64,000 bases of DNA. It comes from Campylobacter blaseri. GTDB taxonomy: Bacteria > Campylobacterota > Campylobacteria > Campylobacterales > Campylobacteraceae. The number at the start of each line of letters is the position of its first letter. Positions within the stretch are counted from its first letter, which is position 1. The notes below the pieces were generated by a model. It saw only the letters and a program-made list of their open reading frames with translations, did not search any database and was not told the origin of the DNA. This document shows, one piece after another, positions 55,889 to 64,000 of the stretch. The position numbers were made by a program, and so were the translations under genes. The stretch lies in NCBI RefSeq assembly GCF_013201895.1, contig NZ_CP053841.1, forward strand, positions 310,001 through 374,000, written 5' to 3'.

Positions 55889-56644
55889 CTATTTTAATTT
55901 ATATTTAACTAGTAATTTTTCATAAGTTCCATCTTCAATAATGCTATCTATAGCAAAGTTAATCTTTGATAATAACTCAACATAATTACCCTTTTTAAAA
56001 GCAATTCCAAAACCTCCAGTTCCGTCAGATTCTCTTAAAAATTCACTTAAATCAAGGTATTTATTTAAAATTCTAAGACCAACAGCACTATCTAAAATTA
56101 TACTATCAAGTGAGCCAGTTCTTAAGCCATTCATTAAAGAAGTGTCGGTTGCAAATGAGTGCAAGACAATGCCATCTATTTTTTTAGCTATATTTTCTTG
56201 TAAAGTTCCTTCTTGGACACCTACATTTTTACCTATTAAATCATTTTTTGATTTTATTCTATTATCAATTTTCTTTTTTAGATATAGTGTTTCAGTATTA
56301 AAATATGGCTTAGAAAAATCCAAGGTTGTTAGTCTTTCTTCTGATATCCCAATAGCTGATATTGCTAGATCTATTTTTCCTTCTTGTAGTGCCGCAAATA
56401 GGTCATCAAAACTCATTTCCAGAAGTTTGAACTTAAAGTCAGCTCTTTTGCTTATCTCTTTCATAAGATCGATATCAAAGCCAACAATCTCCATACCCAT
56501 ATTTACATATTCAAAAGGTTGGTAATTTGCATTTGTGCCAACCTTTAAGGTTAAGCTACCAGGTTCTACCATATCTATCTCATCGGCATTTAAAAATATA
56601 ATTGCAAATAATACTATTAAACAATTGAAAATTTTTTTCATCAT
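55889..56644 (-). CDS. Amino-acid ABC transporter substrate-binding protein 2
   Basis: Periplasmic SBP_bac_3 protein of 251 residues with signal peptide (MMKKIFNCLIVLFAIIFLNA). LKVGTNANYQPFEYVNMGME, GFDIDLMKEISKRADF and ISAIGISEERLTTLDFSKPY parallel protein 1. It follows the ATPase gene by 45 bases and is probably the operon's own binding protein. Differences at positions in the ligand cleft, such as SAIGIS against AAGMSA, suggest different ligands, but the sequence alone does not name them. Confidence 0.9.
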   Translation of the reverse strand: MMKKIFNCLIVLFAIIFLNADEIDMVEPGSLTLKVGTNANYQPFEYVNMGMEIVGFDIDLMKEISKRADFKFKLLEMSFDDLFAALQEGKIDLAISAIGISEERLTTLDFSKPYFNTETLYLKKKIDNRIKSKNDLIGKNVGVQEGTLQENIAKKIDGIVLHSFATDTSLMNGLRTGSLDSIILDSAVGLRILNKYLDLSEFLRESDGTGGFGIAFKKGNYVELLSKINFAIDSIIEDGTYEKLLVKYKLK

Positions 56645-56689
56645 TATAACTCCGTAATTTAATATAATATTATTATTTTACCATATATT

Positions 56690-57418
56690 TTAATAATAAA
56701 GAATTTTATTTAAAAATTCTTTTAATCTTTTATCTTTTGGGTTGTTAAAAAACTCATCAGGAGTTCCATCAACAGCAATTTTTCCACTATCTATAAAAAA
56801 CACTCTGTTTGCAACATTTTTTGCAAAACCCATTTCATGAGTTACTGCAAGCATAGTTATGCCTTCTTTGGCTATTTGCTTCATAATGCTTAAAACCTCT
56901 CCTACCATTTCAGGATCTAATGCAGAGGTAGGTTCATCAAAAAGTATAACATCAGGATTCATAGCCAAGCTCCTTGCTATGGCAACACGCTGCTTTTGAC
57001 CACCGCTAAGCTTGTGAGGGTATGCATATGCTTTATCTTTTAATCCAACTTTTTCAAGAAGTTCAAAAGCCTTTTCTTTTGCCTCTTCTTCAGTATAAAT
57101 TTTAGATTTAACTGGTGCCAATGTCAAGTTTTCTAATACATTTTTATTTGCAAAAAGATTAAAATGTTGAAAAACCATACTTACTTTTTGGCGAAGTTTG
57201 TTTATGTTTGAATCTTTATCTAATATATTTTTATTATTTATTAAAATTTCACCGCTACTTGCTTCTTCAAGTCTATTTATGCATCTTAAAAAGGTACTTT
57301 TACCCCCGCCACTAGGACCTATTATGGCTACAATATCGCCTTTGTTAATAGTAACTGAAATATCGTTTAAAACCTGTAGTTCTCCAAAATTTTTAGATAA
57401 ATTTTTTACATCAATCAT
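56690..57418 (-). CDS. Amino-acid ABC transporter ATPase
   Basis: Cytosolic ATPase of 242 residues. Walker A is [14 protein letters not shown] near 33, Q-loop MVFQHFNLF near 82, signature [16 protein letters not shown] near 138, Walker [14 protein letters not shown] and switch His in AVTHEM. This is the PAAT/GlnQ type. Its start overlaps the permease gene by 8 bases. Confidence 0.95.
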   Translation of the reverse strand: MIDVKNLSKNFGELQVLNDISVTINKGDIVAIIGPSGGGKSTFLRCINRLEEASSGEILINNKNILDKDSNINKLRQKVSMVFQHFNLFANKNVLENLTLAPVKSKIYTEEEAKEKAFELLEKVGLKDKAYAYPHKLSGGQKQRVAIARSLAMNPDVILFDEPTSALDPEMVGEVLSIMKQIAKEGITMLAVTHEMGFAKNVANRVFFIDSGKIAVDGTPDEFFNNPKDKRLKEFLNKILYY

Positions 57419-58118
57419 TTTTATTTAACCTCGCTTCAAGTCTTTTTGCTAAGTATGAGAAAAGCTTAACGCTAACATAGTATATTACAGCTGCAAATAG
57501 TATTGGCTGAGTTGTAAAAAGAGTTGATTGAAGGCTTTTTGAAAACATTGTTAAGTCAAATATTGCAACCATTCCAACAACAGAGGTTTCTTTAAATAGG
57601 CTTATAAACTCATTTGCTAGTGCTGGAAGTATGTTTTTAACAGCTTGTGGTAAAATAATACTTTTCATAGAATCATAATACCCAAGTCCCATAGCTCTTG
57701 CTGCTTCCATCTGACCTTTATCAACACTATTTATCCCTGAACGAACGATTTCAGCTACATAAGCAGAGCTATTTAATCCAAGTGCAACAATACCTGCTAA
57801 TAAATTATTTGAAAATGTTGCAAAGATTATAAATGCAAATATCATTAACTGTATAAGAAGCGGAGTACCACGAATAATATCTATGTATTCATCTATGATA
57901 AAATTAATAGGTTTTATCTCTAAAAATCTTACAAAGGCCAATATAGAGCCAAGTATAATTCCTATAGTAATACCGCCAAGAGTAAGCTCAAGAGTCGTTA
58001 AATAGCTTGTAAAATATGACATTTTTTGAGAATTTGTCAAGTCTTCAGGATATGTAAAATATATAGCAATTGCAGTAGCTACAATAAAAAATATAAATTT
58101 TAAGTATTTTTCTTTCAA
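57411..58118 (-). CDS. Amino-acid ABC transporter permease
   Basis: Inner-membrane protein of 235 residues with five helices and the HisMQ-type pattern [14 protein letters not shown] and the cytoplasmic EAA loop [21 protein letters not shown] near residue 155, which docks to the ATPase. It is the first gene of the cluster, divergent from putP. Confidence 0.93.
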   Translation of the reverse strand: MKEKYLKFIFFIVATAIAIYFTYPEDLTNSQKMSYFTSYLTTLELTLGGITIGIILGSILAFVRFLEIKPINFIIDEYIDIIRGTPLLIQLMIFAFIIFATFSNNLLAGIVALGLNSSAYVAEIVRSGINSVDKGQMEAARAMGLGYYDSMKSIILPQAVKNILPALANEFISLFKETSVVGMVAIFDLTMFSKSLQSTLFTTQPILFAAVIYYVSVKLFSYLAKRLEARLNKND

Positions 58119-58246
58119 GATTTAACCTTATAATCATAAATTGCAATATAAAAGAATACTGAAATTTTAATGTCTTTTTGCTTAAATATACGTAATAATT
58201 AAAATTTTATTATAATTTAGCTAGAATTTCATACTTGGAGGAAAAT

Positions 58247-59755
58247 ATGGATATAACAACTTACTCAGCAATAGGATTGTATTTTTTGATGTTAATTTGG
58301 ATAGGAAAAATATCTTATAACAAAAATGCTAATATAAATGAATACCTGCTTGATAACAGAAGCTTAGGGCCTGTTGTAACAGCACTTAGTGCAGGGGCTA
58401 GTGATATGAGTGGTTGGATGCTTCTTGGACTTCCGGGAGCTATATACGCTACTGGGCTTTCAAATATATGGATAGCTATTGGTCTTACAATTGGAGCTTG
58501 GTGTAATTATAAATTTTTAGCAAAAAGACTTAGAATTTATACAGAAGTTGCAAGTGATAGTGTTACAATTCCTGATTTTCTAGAAAATCGCTTCAAAGAT
58601 AAAACCAAAGTTTTAAGAATAATGTCAGGACTTATAATCTTAATATTTTATACATTATATGTAAGTAGTGGGATTATTGCTGGTGGAAAAACATTTCATA
58701 GTTTTTTTGGACTATCTTTTGAAGTTGGAGCGATTTTTACTCTATTAATAGTTGCTTTTTACACTTTTTTTGGAGGTTTTAAGGCTGTTTGTATAACTGA
58801 TGCTCTTCAAGGAACTTTAATGTTTGCAGTTCTTATAATAATACCTCTAGCTGCATATTTTGCATTAAATATTCCTAGTGATTCTAGTTTTTTAAAAGAG
58901 ATAACAAGATATAGTTTAAGTGCAAAAGAAAATCACTTAAGTCTTTTTTATGGACAGAGTTTTTTAGGAATTTTGGGGCTTCTTTCCTGGGGGTTTGGTT
59001 ATTTTGGACAACCTCATATCATAGTAAGATTTATGGCTATTAGATCATCAAAGGAGCTTGGAAGTGCAAGAAGAGTTGGGATTGGCTGGATGGTTTTAGG
59101 GCTTTTGGGCGCAATTTGTAGTGGTCTTATAGGTTTTGTTTACTTTAATCAAAATGGCATCATATTAAATGATAGTGAAACGGTGTTTTTAGAGTTAGGT
59201 AAAGTTTTATTTCACCCTTTTATAGTTGGCGTTATTATTTCAGCAGTATTGGCTGCTATTATGAGCACTATTTCATCACAACTTTTAGTTAGCGCAAGTT
59301 CTGTTACAAAGGATTTTATATTTGCATTTTACAAAAAAGATGTAAGCGAAAAAACTCAAACTTTAGTTGGTAGAGTAGCTGTTATATTTGTGTCAATAAT
59401 AGCTACTATTTTAGCTTTTAGTTCAACAGATACAGTTCTTGGTGTTGTAGGAAATGCATGGGCTGGTTTTGGAGCTAGTTTTGGAGCTGTTTTGCTTTTT
59501 AGTTTGTATTCTAAAAATATGACAGCACTTGGAGCACTTTTTGGGATGATTGTTGGTGGTGGAACTGTAATATTTTGGATAAGTTTTGGTTTATCAAGTT
59601 TTGTTTATGAGTTACTTCCAGGCTTTTTAATGTCAGCTTTAACTATTATAATTGTAAATAAATATAGTTATTTACTGGGCAAGATGTCAGATGAGCCAAA
59701 AGAGGCAATTATCTCAAGTGAATTTGAAAAAATGGAACAACAAAACAGAAATTAA
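58247..59755 (+). CDS. putP: Sodium/proline symporter
   Basis: Sodium:solute symporter of 502 residues with 13 helices. PutP features are ALSAGASDMSGWMLLGLPGA near residue 50 and GGFKAVCITDALQG near 185, with GYFGQPHIIVRFMAI near 260. The start is ATG 58247 behind GGAGG; an in-frame TTG at 58235 overlaps that ribosome site and is rejected. A TATAAT box lies at about 58209. Proline is a major carbon source for Campylobacter. putA is not next to it; a strong terminator follows. Confidence 0.93.
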   Translation: MDITTYSAIGLYFLMLIWIGKISYNKNANINEYLLDNRSLGPVVTALSAGASDMSGWMLLGLPGAIYATGLSNIWIAIGLTIGAWCNYKFLAKRLRIYTEVASDSVTIPDFLENRFKDKTKVLRIMSGLIILIFYTLYVSSGIIAGGKTFHSFFGLSFEVGAIFTLLIVAFYTFFGGFKAVCITDALQGTLMFAVLIIIPLAAYFALNIPSDSSFLKEITRYSLSAKENHLSLFYGQSFLGILGLLSWGFGYFGQPHIIVRFMAIRSSKELGSARRVGIGWMVLGLLGAICSGLIGFVYFNQNGIILNDSETVFLELGKVLFHPFIVGVIISAVLAAIMSTISSQLLVSASSVTKDFIFAFYKKDVSEKTQTLVGRVAVIFVSIIATILAFSSTDTVLGVVGNAWAGFGASFGAVLLFSLYSKNMTALGALFGMIVGGGTVIFWISFGLSSFVYELLPGFLMSALTIIIVNKYSYLLGKMSDEPKEAIISSEFEKMEQQNRN

Positions 59756-59766
59756 ATTTAAACAAA

Positions 59767-59800
59767 CTCTCTTTGAAATATTTAGCTATTTCAAAGAGAG
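59767..59800 (+). terminator. Terminator after putP
   Basis: Perfect 14-bp stem CTCTCTTTGAAATA / TATTTCAAAGAGAG with loop TTTAGC, followed after a few bases by CCTTTTTT. Confidence 0.9.
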
Positions 59801-59868
59801 GAAAAGCCTTTTTTATAATATTAATTTATATATAAATTTCTTTCTAAATTTAAATTTTTATAGTTATC

Positions 59869-59882
59869 ATGACCTAAATCAT
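59869..59882 (+). promoter_or_regulatory. Crp/Fnr-type operator of the nap operon
   Basis: ATGAC-CTAA-ATCAT: both half-sites keep the TGA/TCA core of the Fnr consensus with the right 4-base gap. The -10 box TACAAT at 59905-59910 puts the transcription start near 59917, so the operator centre is at about -41.5, the class II activator position. The regulator is inferred, not identified. Confidence 0.5.
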
Positions 59883-59904
59883 TTTTTTAATAAAGTATAA
59901 ATGC

Positions 59905-59910
59905 TACAAT
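59905..59910 (+). promoter_or_regulatory. -10 box of napA
   Basis: TACAAT 38 bases before the napA ATG; ribosome site AAAGGAGAG lies between. Confidence 0.5.
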
Positions 59911-59947
59911 TATCCTATGGAAAACTCAATATAAAGGAGAGTATCTA

Positions 59948-62731
59948 ATGGATAGACGAGATTTTATTAAAAGTGCAGCAGCTACAGCAGCCTGTACAAG
60001 TATAGGAGCAGTAGTTCCCTCAAGTCTAGCAGCAAATGCTAAAAAGGCTGAGAAGGATTGGCGTTGGGACAAATCTGTTTGCAGATTTTGTGGAACGGGC
60101 TGTGGGATTATGGTTGCCACAAAAGACGGCAAGATTGTAGCTGTAAAAGGGGATCCAGAAGCTCCTGTTAACCGTGGATTAAACTGTATTAAAGGTTATT
60201 TTAATGCAAAAATTATGTATGGTGAAGATAGGCTTACAACTCCACTTCTAAGAGTTAATGAAAAGGGCGAATTTGATAAAAAAGGTAAATTTGTTCCTAT
60301 TTCATGGAAACAAGCTTTTGATGTTATGGAAGAACAGTTTAAAAAAGCCTATAATGAGCTAGGTCCAACAGGTATTGGTGTTTTTGGTAGTGGTCAATAC
60401 ACTATCCAAGAAGGGTATACAGCTGTTAAGCTTATAAAAGCTGGCTTTAGAAGTAATAACATAGATCCAAATGCAAGACATTGTATGGCAAGTGCGGTTG
60501 TGGGATTTATGCAAACTTTTGGTATAGATGAGCCAAGTGGCTGTTTTGATGATATTGAGCTTACTGATACAATCATCACATGGGGCGCTAATATGGCTGA
60601 AATGCATCCAATTTTATGGAGCAGGGTAAGTGATAGAAAATTAAGCGATCCAGAAAATGTTAAAATTGTAAACCTTACTACATTTTCAAGCAGAACATCA
60701 AATTTAGCTGATATTGAAATTATTTTTAAACCTTCAACAGACCTTGCTATTTGGAACTACATAGCAAGAGAGATTGTATATAACCACCCAGAAGCCATTG
60801 ATGAAGAATTTGTTAAAAAACATTGTGTTTTTACAACAGGATATGCTGACATTGGTTATGGAATGAGAGAAAATATTAATCATCCAAAATTTAAAAAATC
60901 AGAGCTTGATACAGTAGCAAAGCAAAAAAGTAAAAAAGTTAGTGAAGCAGAAGGCGTTACTTTATCATATCTAGGCTTAAAAGCTAAAGATAATATGGAG
61001 ATGAAAAATAGCAATAAAGCTGGAGCGCACTGGGAAATAGGCTTTGATGAGTTTAAAAAAGCTTTAGAGCCATATACACTTGAATTTGTTGCAAATTTAG
61101 CAAAAGGCGACAAAGACGAGGATATTGAAGAGTTTAAAGCTAAGCTTAAAACACTAGCTGATTTATATATAGAAAAGCAAAGAAAAGTTGTAAGTTTTTG
61201 GACTATGGGCTTTAATCAACACACTCGTGGAACATGGGTTAATGAGCAAAGCTATATGGTGCATTTTTTACTAGGAAAACAAGCAAAACCAGGTAGTGGA
61301 GCATTTTCACTTACGGGACAACCAAGTGCTTGTGGAACAGCAAGAGAGGTTGGAACATTCTCACACAGGCTTCCTGCTGATATGGTAGTTGCAAATCCAA
61401 AACATAGAGAAATTACTGAAAAAATTTGGAATTTACCAAAAGGGACATTAAACCCAAAACCAGGCTCTCACTTTACAAAGATTATGAGAGATTTAGAAGA
61501 TGGAAAGATTAAATTTGCATGGGTTCAAGTAAATAATCCATGGCAAAACACTGCAAATGCAAACCACTGGATAAAAGCAGCAAGGGAAATGGATAACTTT
61601 ATAGTAGTAAGTGAGGTTTATCCAGGAATTTCAGCTAAGGTTGCTGATCTTATTTTACCAACTGCTATGATCTATGAAAAATGGGGAGCTTATGGTAATG
61701 CTGAAAGAAGAACACAACATTGGAGACAACAAGTTCTACCAGTAGGTGAAGCTATGAGTGATACATGGCAAATGTTTGAGTTTGCAAAAAGATTTAAACT
61801 TAAAGATGTTTGGGGTGCTAAAAAAATAGATGATAAGCTAACATTGCCTAGCGTTTTAGAAGATGCAAAAGCTATGGGTTATAAAGAAGATGATACTTTA
61901 TTTGATGTTTTATATGCAAATAAAGAGGCTTTGAAATTTAGCGCTAAAGATAAAATAATGGAAGACTTTTATAACTCTGAAGTATTTGGAGATGAAAGAG
62001 AAGTTAAAGGAAGTGATGGAGAGGTGTTTAAAGGTTATAACTTCTTTGTTCAAAAATACCTTTGGGAAGAGTATAGAAAATTTGGTATAGGGCATGGCCA
62101 TGATTTAGCTGATTTTAACACTTATCATAGAGTAAGAGGACTTAGATGGCCTGTTGTCGATGGTAAAGAGACACAATGGAGATTTAATACTAAATTTGAT
62201 CCTTATGCTAAAAAAGCTGATAGTAAAAGTGATTTTGCATTCTATGGAAATGCAGGCAAAAAGCTAAGCAAAGGTGACTTGCTAGATATAAAAGGCGATG
62301 AGAAAGTTGATATCAACAACAAAGGCAAAATTTTCTTTAGACCATATATGGATCCACCAGAAATGCCAAGTAAAGAGTATCCATTCTGGTTATGTACAGG
62401 ACGTGTTTTAGAGCACTGGCATAGTGGAACAATGACTATGAGAGTTCCTGAACTTTATAGAGCTGTTCCTGAAGCATTTTGCTATATGAGTGAAAAGGAC
62501 GCAGAAGAGTTAAAACTAATCCATGGTGATAGCGTATGGGTAGAATCACGCCGTGGAAAAGTAAAAGCAAAAATAGATACAAGAGGTAGAAACAAACCGC
62601 CACGTGGACTTGTTTATGTTCCTTGGTTTGATGAAAATGTATTTATTAACAAAGTTTGCTTGGATGCTACTTGCCCGCTATCAAAACAGACAGATTTTAA
62701 AAAATGTGCAGTAAAGATATATAAGGCATAA
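59948..62731 (+). CDS. napA: Periplasmic nitrate reductase catalytic subunit
   Basis: Molybdenum enzyme reducing nitrate to nitrite in the periplasm. The N-terminus has a Tat signal ([18 protein letters not shown]). The [4Fe-4S] cluster ligands are [12 protein letters not shown] and LNCIKGY; the molybdenum-ligand Cys is in [12 protein letters not shown] near residue 180, and it is Cys, not Sec. Length 927 is typical for Campylobacterota NapA. Followed within 2 bases by napG and then napH, the known epsilon-type nap order; napB, L and D should be beyond the window. Confidence 0.97.
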   Translation: MDRRDFIKSAAATAACTSIGAVVPSSLAANAKKAEKDWRWDKSVCRFCGTGCGIMVATKDGKIVAVKGDPEAPVNRGLNCIKGYFNAKIMYGEDRLTTPLLRVNEKGEFDKKGKFVPISWKQAFDVMEEQFKKAYNELGPTGIGVFGSGQYTIQEGYTAVKLIKAGFRSNNIDPNARHCMASAVVGFMQTFGIDEPSGCFDDIELTDTIITWGANMAEMHPILWSRVSDRKLSDPENVKIVNLTTFSSRTSNLADIEIIFKPSTDLAIWNYIAREIVYNHPEAIDEEFVKKHCVFTTGYADIGYGMRENINHPKFKKSELDTVAKQKSKKVSEAEGVTLSYLGLKAKDNMEMKNSNKAGAHWEIGFDEFKKALEPYTLEFVANLAKGDKDEDIEEFKAKLKTLADLYIEKQRKVVSFWTMGFNQHTRGTWVNEQSYMVHFLLGKQAKPGSGAFSLTGQPSACGTAREVGTFSHRLPADMVVANPKHREITEKIWNLPKGTLNPKPGSHFTKIMRDLEDGKIKFAWVQVNNPWQNTANANHWIKAAREMDNFIVVSEVYPGISAKVADLILPTAMIYEKWGAYGNAERRTQHWRQQVLPVGEAMSDTWQMFEFAKRFKLKDVWGAKKIDDKLTLPSVLEDAKAMGYKEDDTLFDVLYANKEALKFSAKDKIMEDFYNSEVFGDEREVKGSDGEVFKGYNFFVQKYLWEEYRKFGIGHGHDLADFNTYHRVRGLRWPVVDGKETQWRFNTKFDPYAKKADSKSDFAFYGNAGKKLSKGDLLDIKGDEKVDINNKGKIFFRPYMDPPEMPSKEYPFWLCTGRVLEHWHSGTMTMRVPELYRAVPEAFCYMSEKDAEELKLIHGDSVWVESRRGKVKAKIDTRGRNKPPRGLVYVPWFDENVFINKVCLDATCPLSKQTDFKKCAVKIYKA

Positions 62732-62733
62732 AT

Positions 62734-63489
62734 TTGAATATCTCAAGGCGTGAAATTTTAAAAAAGGGTATAAAAGGTGCAAGCTTAGCACTTGCTGGTG
62801 GTTTTATATGGAGTATTGCTACAAAAAGTGAGAGCAAAATTCTTTTAAGACCGCCAGGAGCTTTAAAAGAGGAAATATTTAATGCAAAATGTATTAAATG
62901 TGGCCTTTGTGTTGAAGCTTGCCCTTATAATACCTTAAAGCTTGCTAGCTTTAAAGATGATATTGCAATTGGCACACCATATTTTACGCCACGAGAAATT
63001 CCATGTTATATGTGTGAGGATATACCTTGTACTGCGATTTGCCCAACTGGTGCATTAGATGTAGATTTAGTTAGCACAGATGAAAAACTAGATATTAAAA
63101 AAATGCAAGTTGGTGTTGCTGTTCTTGATATGCAAAATTGTGTTGCATACTGGGGCATACAATGCGATGCCTGTTATAGAGCATGTCCATTAATAGATGA
63201 AGCCATTTATCTTGAATACAGAAGAAATGATAGAACAGCAAAACATGCATTTTTACTTCCTATAGTAGATCCAAATTTTTGCACAGGATGTGGAAAATGT
63301 GAAAGAGCTTGTATAACAGAAAAAGCAGCTATTTTTGTATTACCTAGGAAGATTGCTTTGGGCAGTGTTGGGGATAACTATATAAAAGGCTGGGAAAAAG
63401 GTGCGGATAAGAGATTAGAAAATGTTGATACATCTTTGAAATTTAAAAAGAGTAAAGCTGTAGATTATCTAAATGATGGAGAGTTTTAA
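62734..63489 (+). CDS. napG: Nap ferredoxin-type subunit NapG
   Basis: Periplasmic iron-sulfur protein that with NapH passes electrons from menaquinol to nitrate reductase. Start is TTG 62734; the Tat signal is ISRREILKKGIKG. Four [4Fe-4S] motifs are visible: CIKCGLCVEACPYN, CYMCEDIPCTAICP, CDACYRACP and CTGCGKCERAC. Length 251 fits. Its stop shares one base with the napH start. Confidence 0.96.
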   Translation: MNISRREILKKGIKGASLALAGGFIWSIATKSESKILLRPPGALKEEIFNAKCIKCGLCVEACPYNTLKLASFKDDIAIGTPYFTPREIPCYMCEDIPCTAICPTGALDVDLVSTDEKLDIKKMQVGVAVLDMQNCVAYWGIQCDACYRACPLIDEAIYLEYRRNDRTAKHAFLLPIVDPNFCTGCGKCERACITEKAAIFVLPRKIALGSVGDNYIKGWEKGADKRLENVDTSLKFKKSKAVDYLNDGEF

Positions 63490-64000
63490 TGAAGATAAAT
63501 ATAGTTAGAAGATTTATTCAAATTTTAATATTAATTCTTTTTATTTTGGGAAATCTTAAAATTTTAAATATCTTAGAAGGTAATCTAAGTAGCTCTATTT
63601 TATTTGGTGGCTTAGGTCTTAGCGACCCATATGCAGTTCTTCAAATATATTTAGCTACTTTTAGCGTATCAGCTACTGCTATAAGTGGGGCTTTGCTTGT
63701 ATTGTTTTTCTATTCTATAATCGCATCAAGGGCTTTTTGCTCATGGGTATGTCCTGTAAATTTGATAACAGATTTTGCATATTTTTTTAGAAAAAAGTTT
63801 AATTATGCAAAAGATACAAGGGTTATTAGGTTGCCAAAAAACTTTAGATACTACTTTTTAGGACTTAGCTTAATCTTAAGTTTTGTTTTATCAACTCCTG
63901 CTTTTGAGCAAATAAGCTTTGTTGGAGTGATACAAAGAGGTATAATTTTTGGCAATGTAATGGCAATAGGCGTAGCATTTTTTATATTTGCTTTTGATGC
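63489..64000 (+). CDS. napH: Nap quinol dehydrogenase membrane subunit NapH, 5' part
   Basis: Inner-membrane iron-sulfur protein taking electrons from menaquinol, partner of NapG. The first 170 residues are seen: four hydrophobic helices and the NapH motif CSWVCPVNLITD near residue 85. The gene starts in a TAATG overlap with napG and continues past the window end, so the two C-terminal ferredoxin motifs are not visible. Confidence 0.95.
   Translation, partial: MKINIVRRFIQILILILFILGNLKILNILEGNLSSSILFGGLGLSDPYAVLQIYLATFSVSATAISGALLVLFFYSIIASRAFCSWVCPVNLITDFAYFFRKKFNYAKDTRVIRLPKNFRYYFLGLSLILSFVLSTPAFEQISFVGVIQRGIIFGNVMAIGVAFFIFAFD

Noticed and set aside
59948-62731. Selenocysteine formate dehydrogenase instead of napA
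   Set aside because: The metal-ligand residue is Cys in RHCMASAV, there is no in-frame TGA, and napG/napH follow.

Overview
The window is AT-rich chromosomal DNA from a Campylobacter-type Campylobacterota. Pointers are a PglB N-glycosylation transferase, napA-napG-napH gene order, an OprD/MOMP-like porin, the nusB-ribH-kdsA / der-aroK-trpS-serS neighbourhood known from Campylobacter, and tRNA-flanked islands. The species cannot be fixed from sequence reading alone; a non-thermotolerant Campylobacter is the best guess.

Layout: 1-21.9 kb is core housekeeping: pgk/tpiA, an exonuclease and an exported ATP-dependent DNA ligase, pglB, hisH/hisA, prmA, ftsH, pssA, leuA with a leucine-rich leader peptide and attenuator-like hairpin, a BASS transporter, serS/trpS/aroK/der, then a DMT transporter and kdsA/ribH/nusB. 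At 21.9-27.3 kb, behind tRNA-Ser(GCT), lies a decaying island: three related exported ankyrin-like proteins (one broken by a nonsense codon and a frameshift), a zinc-ribbon membrane protein split at a homopolymer, a Sel1-repeat protein and scrambled gene remnants. At 27.3-33.7 kb are metabolic and envelope genes: DoxX, amino-acid symporter plus C-S lyase type aminotransferase, porin, YedE/FdhT selenium-related membrane protein, lytic transglycosylase.

At 33.8-40.3 kb, behind a tRNA-Val-Asp-Lys cluster, is a rearranged Mu-like prophage remnant: a MuF head protein with a nuclease-like tail, gpG-like protein, Rha regulator with coupled small genes, truncated tape-measure gene, tail-assembly chaperone with a probable programmed -1 frameshift, and an IS110-family element with a structured 5' non-coding region. 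Exactly filling the gap between MuF and gpG, on the opposite strand, are two tRNA-like RNA candidates (cloverleaf or T-arm hairpins closed by a long terminal stem), each with its own TTGAC-N17-TA-box promoter. This is the strongest candidate here for something undescribed.

At 40.6-64 kb the core resumes: LysE exporter, Ktr/Trk potassium uptake, an odd tRNA-Glu(CTC), efp, a selenoprotein of the SelW/Rdx family (in-frame TGA as Sec, missed by ordinary ORF calling), DJ-1, a long WG-repeat protein, dnaE, a DUF234 protein, a class V aminotransferase, uppP, thiE, a polar amino-acid ABC transporter with two binding proteins, putP, and the start of the periplasmic nitrate reductase operon behind a well-placed Crp/Fnr-type site. 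The selenoprotein and YedE together indicate that the organism uses selenium.
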